In this document: positions 37,353 to 37,762 of the stretch, in pieces
Layout: each line of letters opens with the position of its first letter
Position numbering within the stretch: the first letter of the stretch is position 1
Source: a virus
Length of the DNA stretch: 37,762 bases
Virus record (IMG/VR): IMGVR_UViG_3300007533_000007
Span: 1 to 37,762 of that record
Reading direction: 5' to 3' (one strand)
Translations under genes and position numbers: made by a program
Notes under the pieces: model-generated
Database searches by the model: none
What the model saw: the letters and a program-made list of their open reading frames with translations, nothing else
Told to the model about the DNA's origin: nothing

Positions 37353-37762
37353 TGGGTATCTCCTCTGTAAATTCCTCCAGCTTTTCTATAATCATTTCAA
37401 AAGGAATAATATCACGGCATATTTCAGCCGACTTTTTAAGCAACTCCTTTTTAGCATAAGCATCAGCAGCATCAGCATCAGCAGCATCAGCATCAGCAGC
37501 ATCAGCAGCAGCAGCAGCAGCATAAGCAGCAGCAGCATAAGCAGCATCAATAGCAGCAGCATAAGCAGCAACAGCAGCAGCAGCAGAATCAGCAGCAGCA
37601 GCATCAGCAGCAGCAACAGCAGCAGCAGCATAAGCAGCATCAGCATCAACAGCAGCAGCAGCAGCAGCATCCAATTCCTGCCTTGTCGCCCGGCCCTCAG
37701 CGAAGGATTCGGCCACATCAAGGGCTTTTAGTGATCGCTCATCCTCCATTAGGTGCTGCACA
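37342..37762 (-). CDS. C-terminal part of alanine-repeat phage protein (begins at base 149)
   Basis: The frame is open at base 37762 and continues in frame from the partial gene at 1-149. The visible part begins 'VQHLMEDERSLKALDVAESF' and 'AEGRATRQELDAA', family features that precede the repeat. Then about 75 residues are Ala with Asp, Tyr, Val or Ser at short intervals (AAYAAAAVAAADAAAADS), written almost only with GCT codons, and a non-repeat tail ends IPNGK. In homologues the repeat likely forms a helix. Function is unknown. Confidence 0.85.
   Translation of the reverse strand, partial: VQHLMEDERSLKALDVAESFAEGRATRQELDAAAAAAVDADAAYAAAAVAAADAAAADSAAAAVAAYAAAIDAAYAAAAYAAAAAADAADADAADADAADAYAKKELLKKSAEICRDIIPFEMIIEKLEEFTEEIPNGK

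Overview
The window is a tailed-phage genome of the siphovirus type. It has a small and large terminase, portal, SPP1 gp7-like minor head protein, scaffold, major capsid protein, two tail-tube paralogues, a tape measure, and no sheath or contractile baseplate. It also looks complete and circularly permuted: the alanine-rich gene cut off at base 37762 continues in frame into base 1, giving one 189-residue protein. No integrase, excisionase or CI-like repressor is visible. The host is uncertain. The lipid A deacylase-like proteins point to a Gram-negative, and weak TTTG / TATTTT promoter-like boxes and frequent starts without a Shine-Dalgarno would suit Bacteroidota or relatives, but that is inference.

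Layout: nearly every gene is on the minus strand, in tightly overlapping units (ATGA, TAATG and GTGA junctions). Transcription appears to start near base 3510, run down to 1, cross the artificial end to 37762, pass through recombination, methylation and accessory genes (37.7 to 26.4 kb), then the packaging, head, lysis and tail genes (26.4 to 6.2 kb), ending at the tail fibre. Replication genes (DnaB-like helicase and a DUF1376-like replisome organiser) lie at 0.4-2.5 kb. Recombination genes (annealing protein, YqaJ-like exonuclease, NinB-like, NinG-like) lie at 29.8-36.5 kb. Lysis genes (M15 peptidase, holin, small membrane proteins) sit inside the head-tail connector block, beside an unexpected seven-span CREST-type putative hydrolase. 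Two glycosyltransferase-like genes and a sulfotransferase-like gene sit between scaffold and minor head genes.

The only plus-strand segment (about 3550-6176) fills the gap between the ends of this circular transcription programme. It holds (i) a compact structured RNA with a predicted loop-to-upstream pseudoknot and an intrinsic terminator, (ii) a strictly 36-bp periodic array of two conserved boxes separated by variable 8-nt and 7-nt blocks, lying on both sides of (iii) a gene for an IS110-type transposase C-terminal domain without the DEDD nuclease domain but with an HNH-like N-terminus, and (iv) two paralogous secreted PagL-like proteins. This RNA + array + protein cassette is the best candidate for an undescribed system.

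Other points of note: a probable -1 frameshift tail chaperone pair, two small genes that look frameshifted, an inverted-repeat-flanked gene, a pair of mosaic duplicated genes, a helicase-methyltransferase fusion next to a Lar-like zinc ribbon, and a tRNA-Met-like gene followed by heavily structured non-coding DNA.
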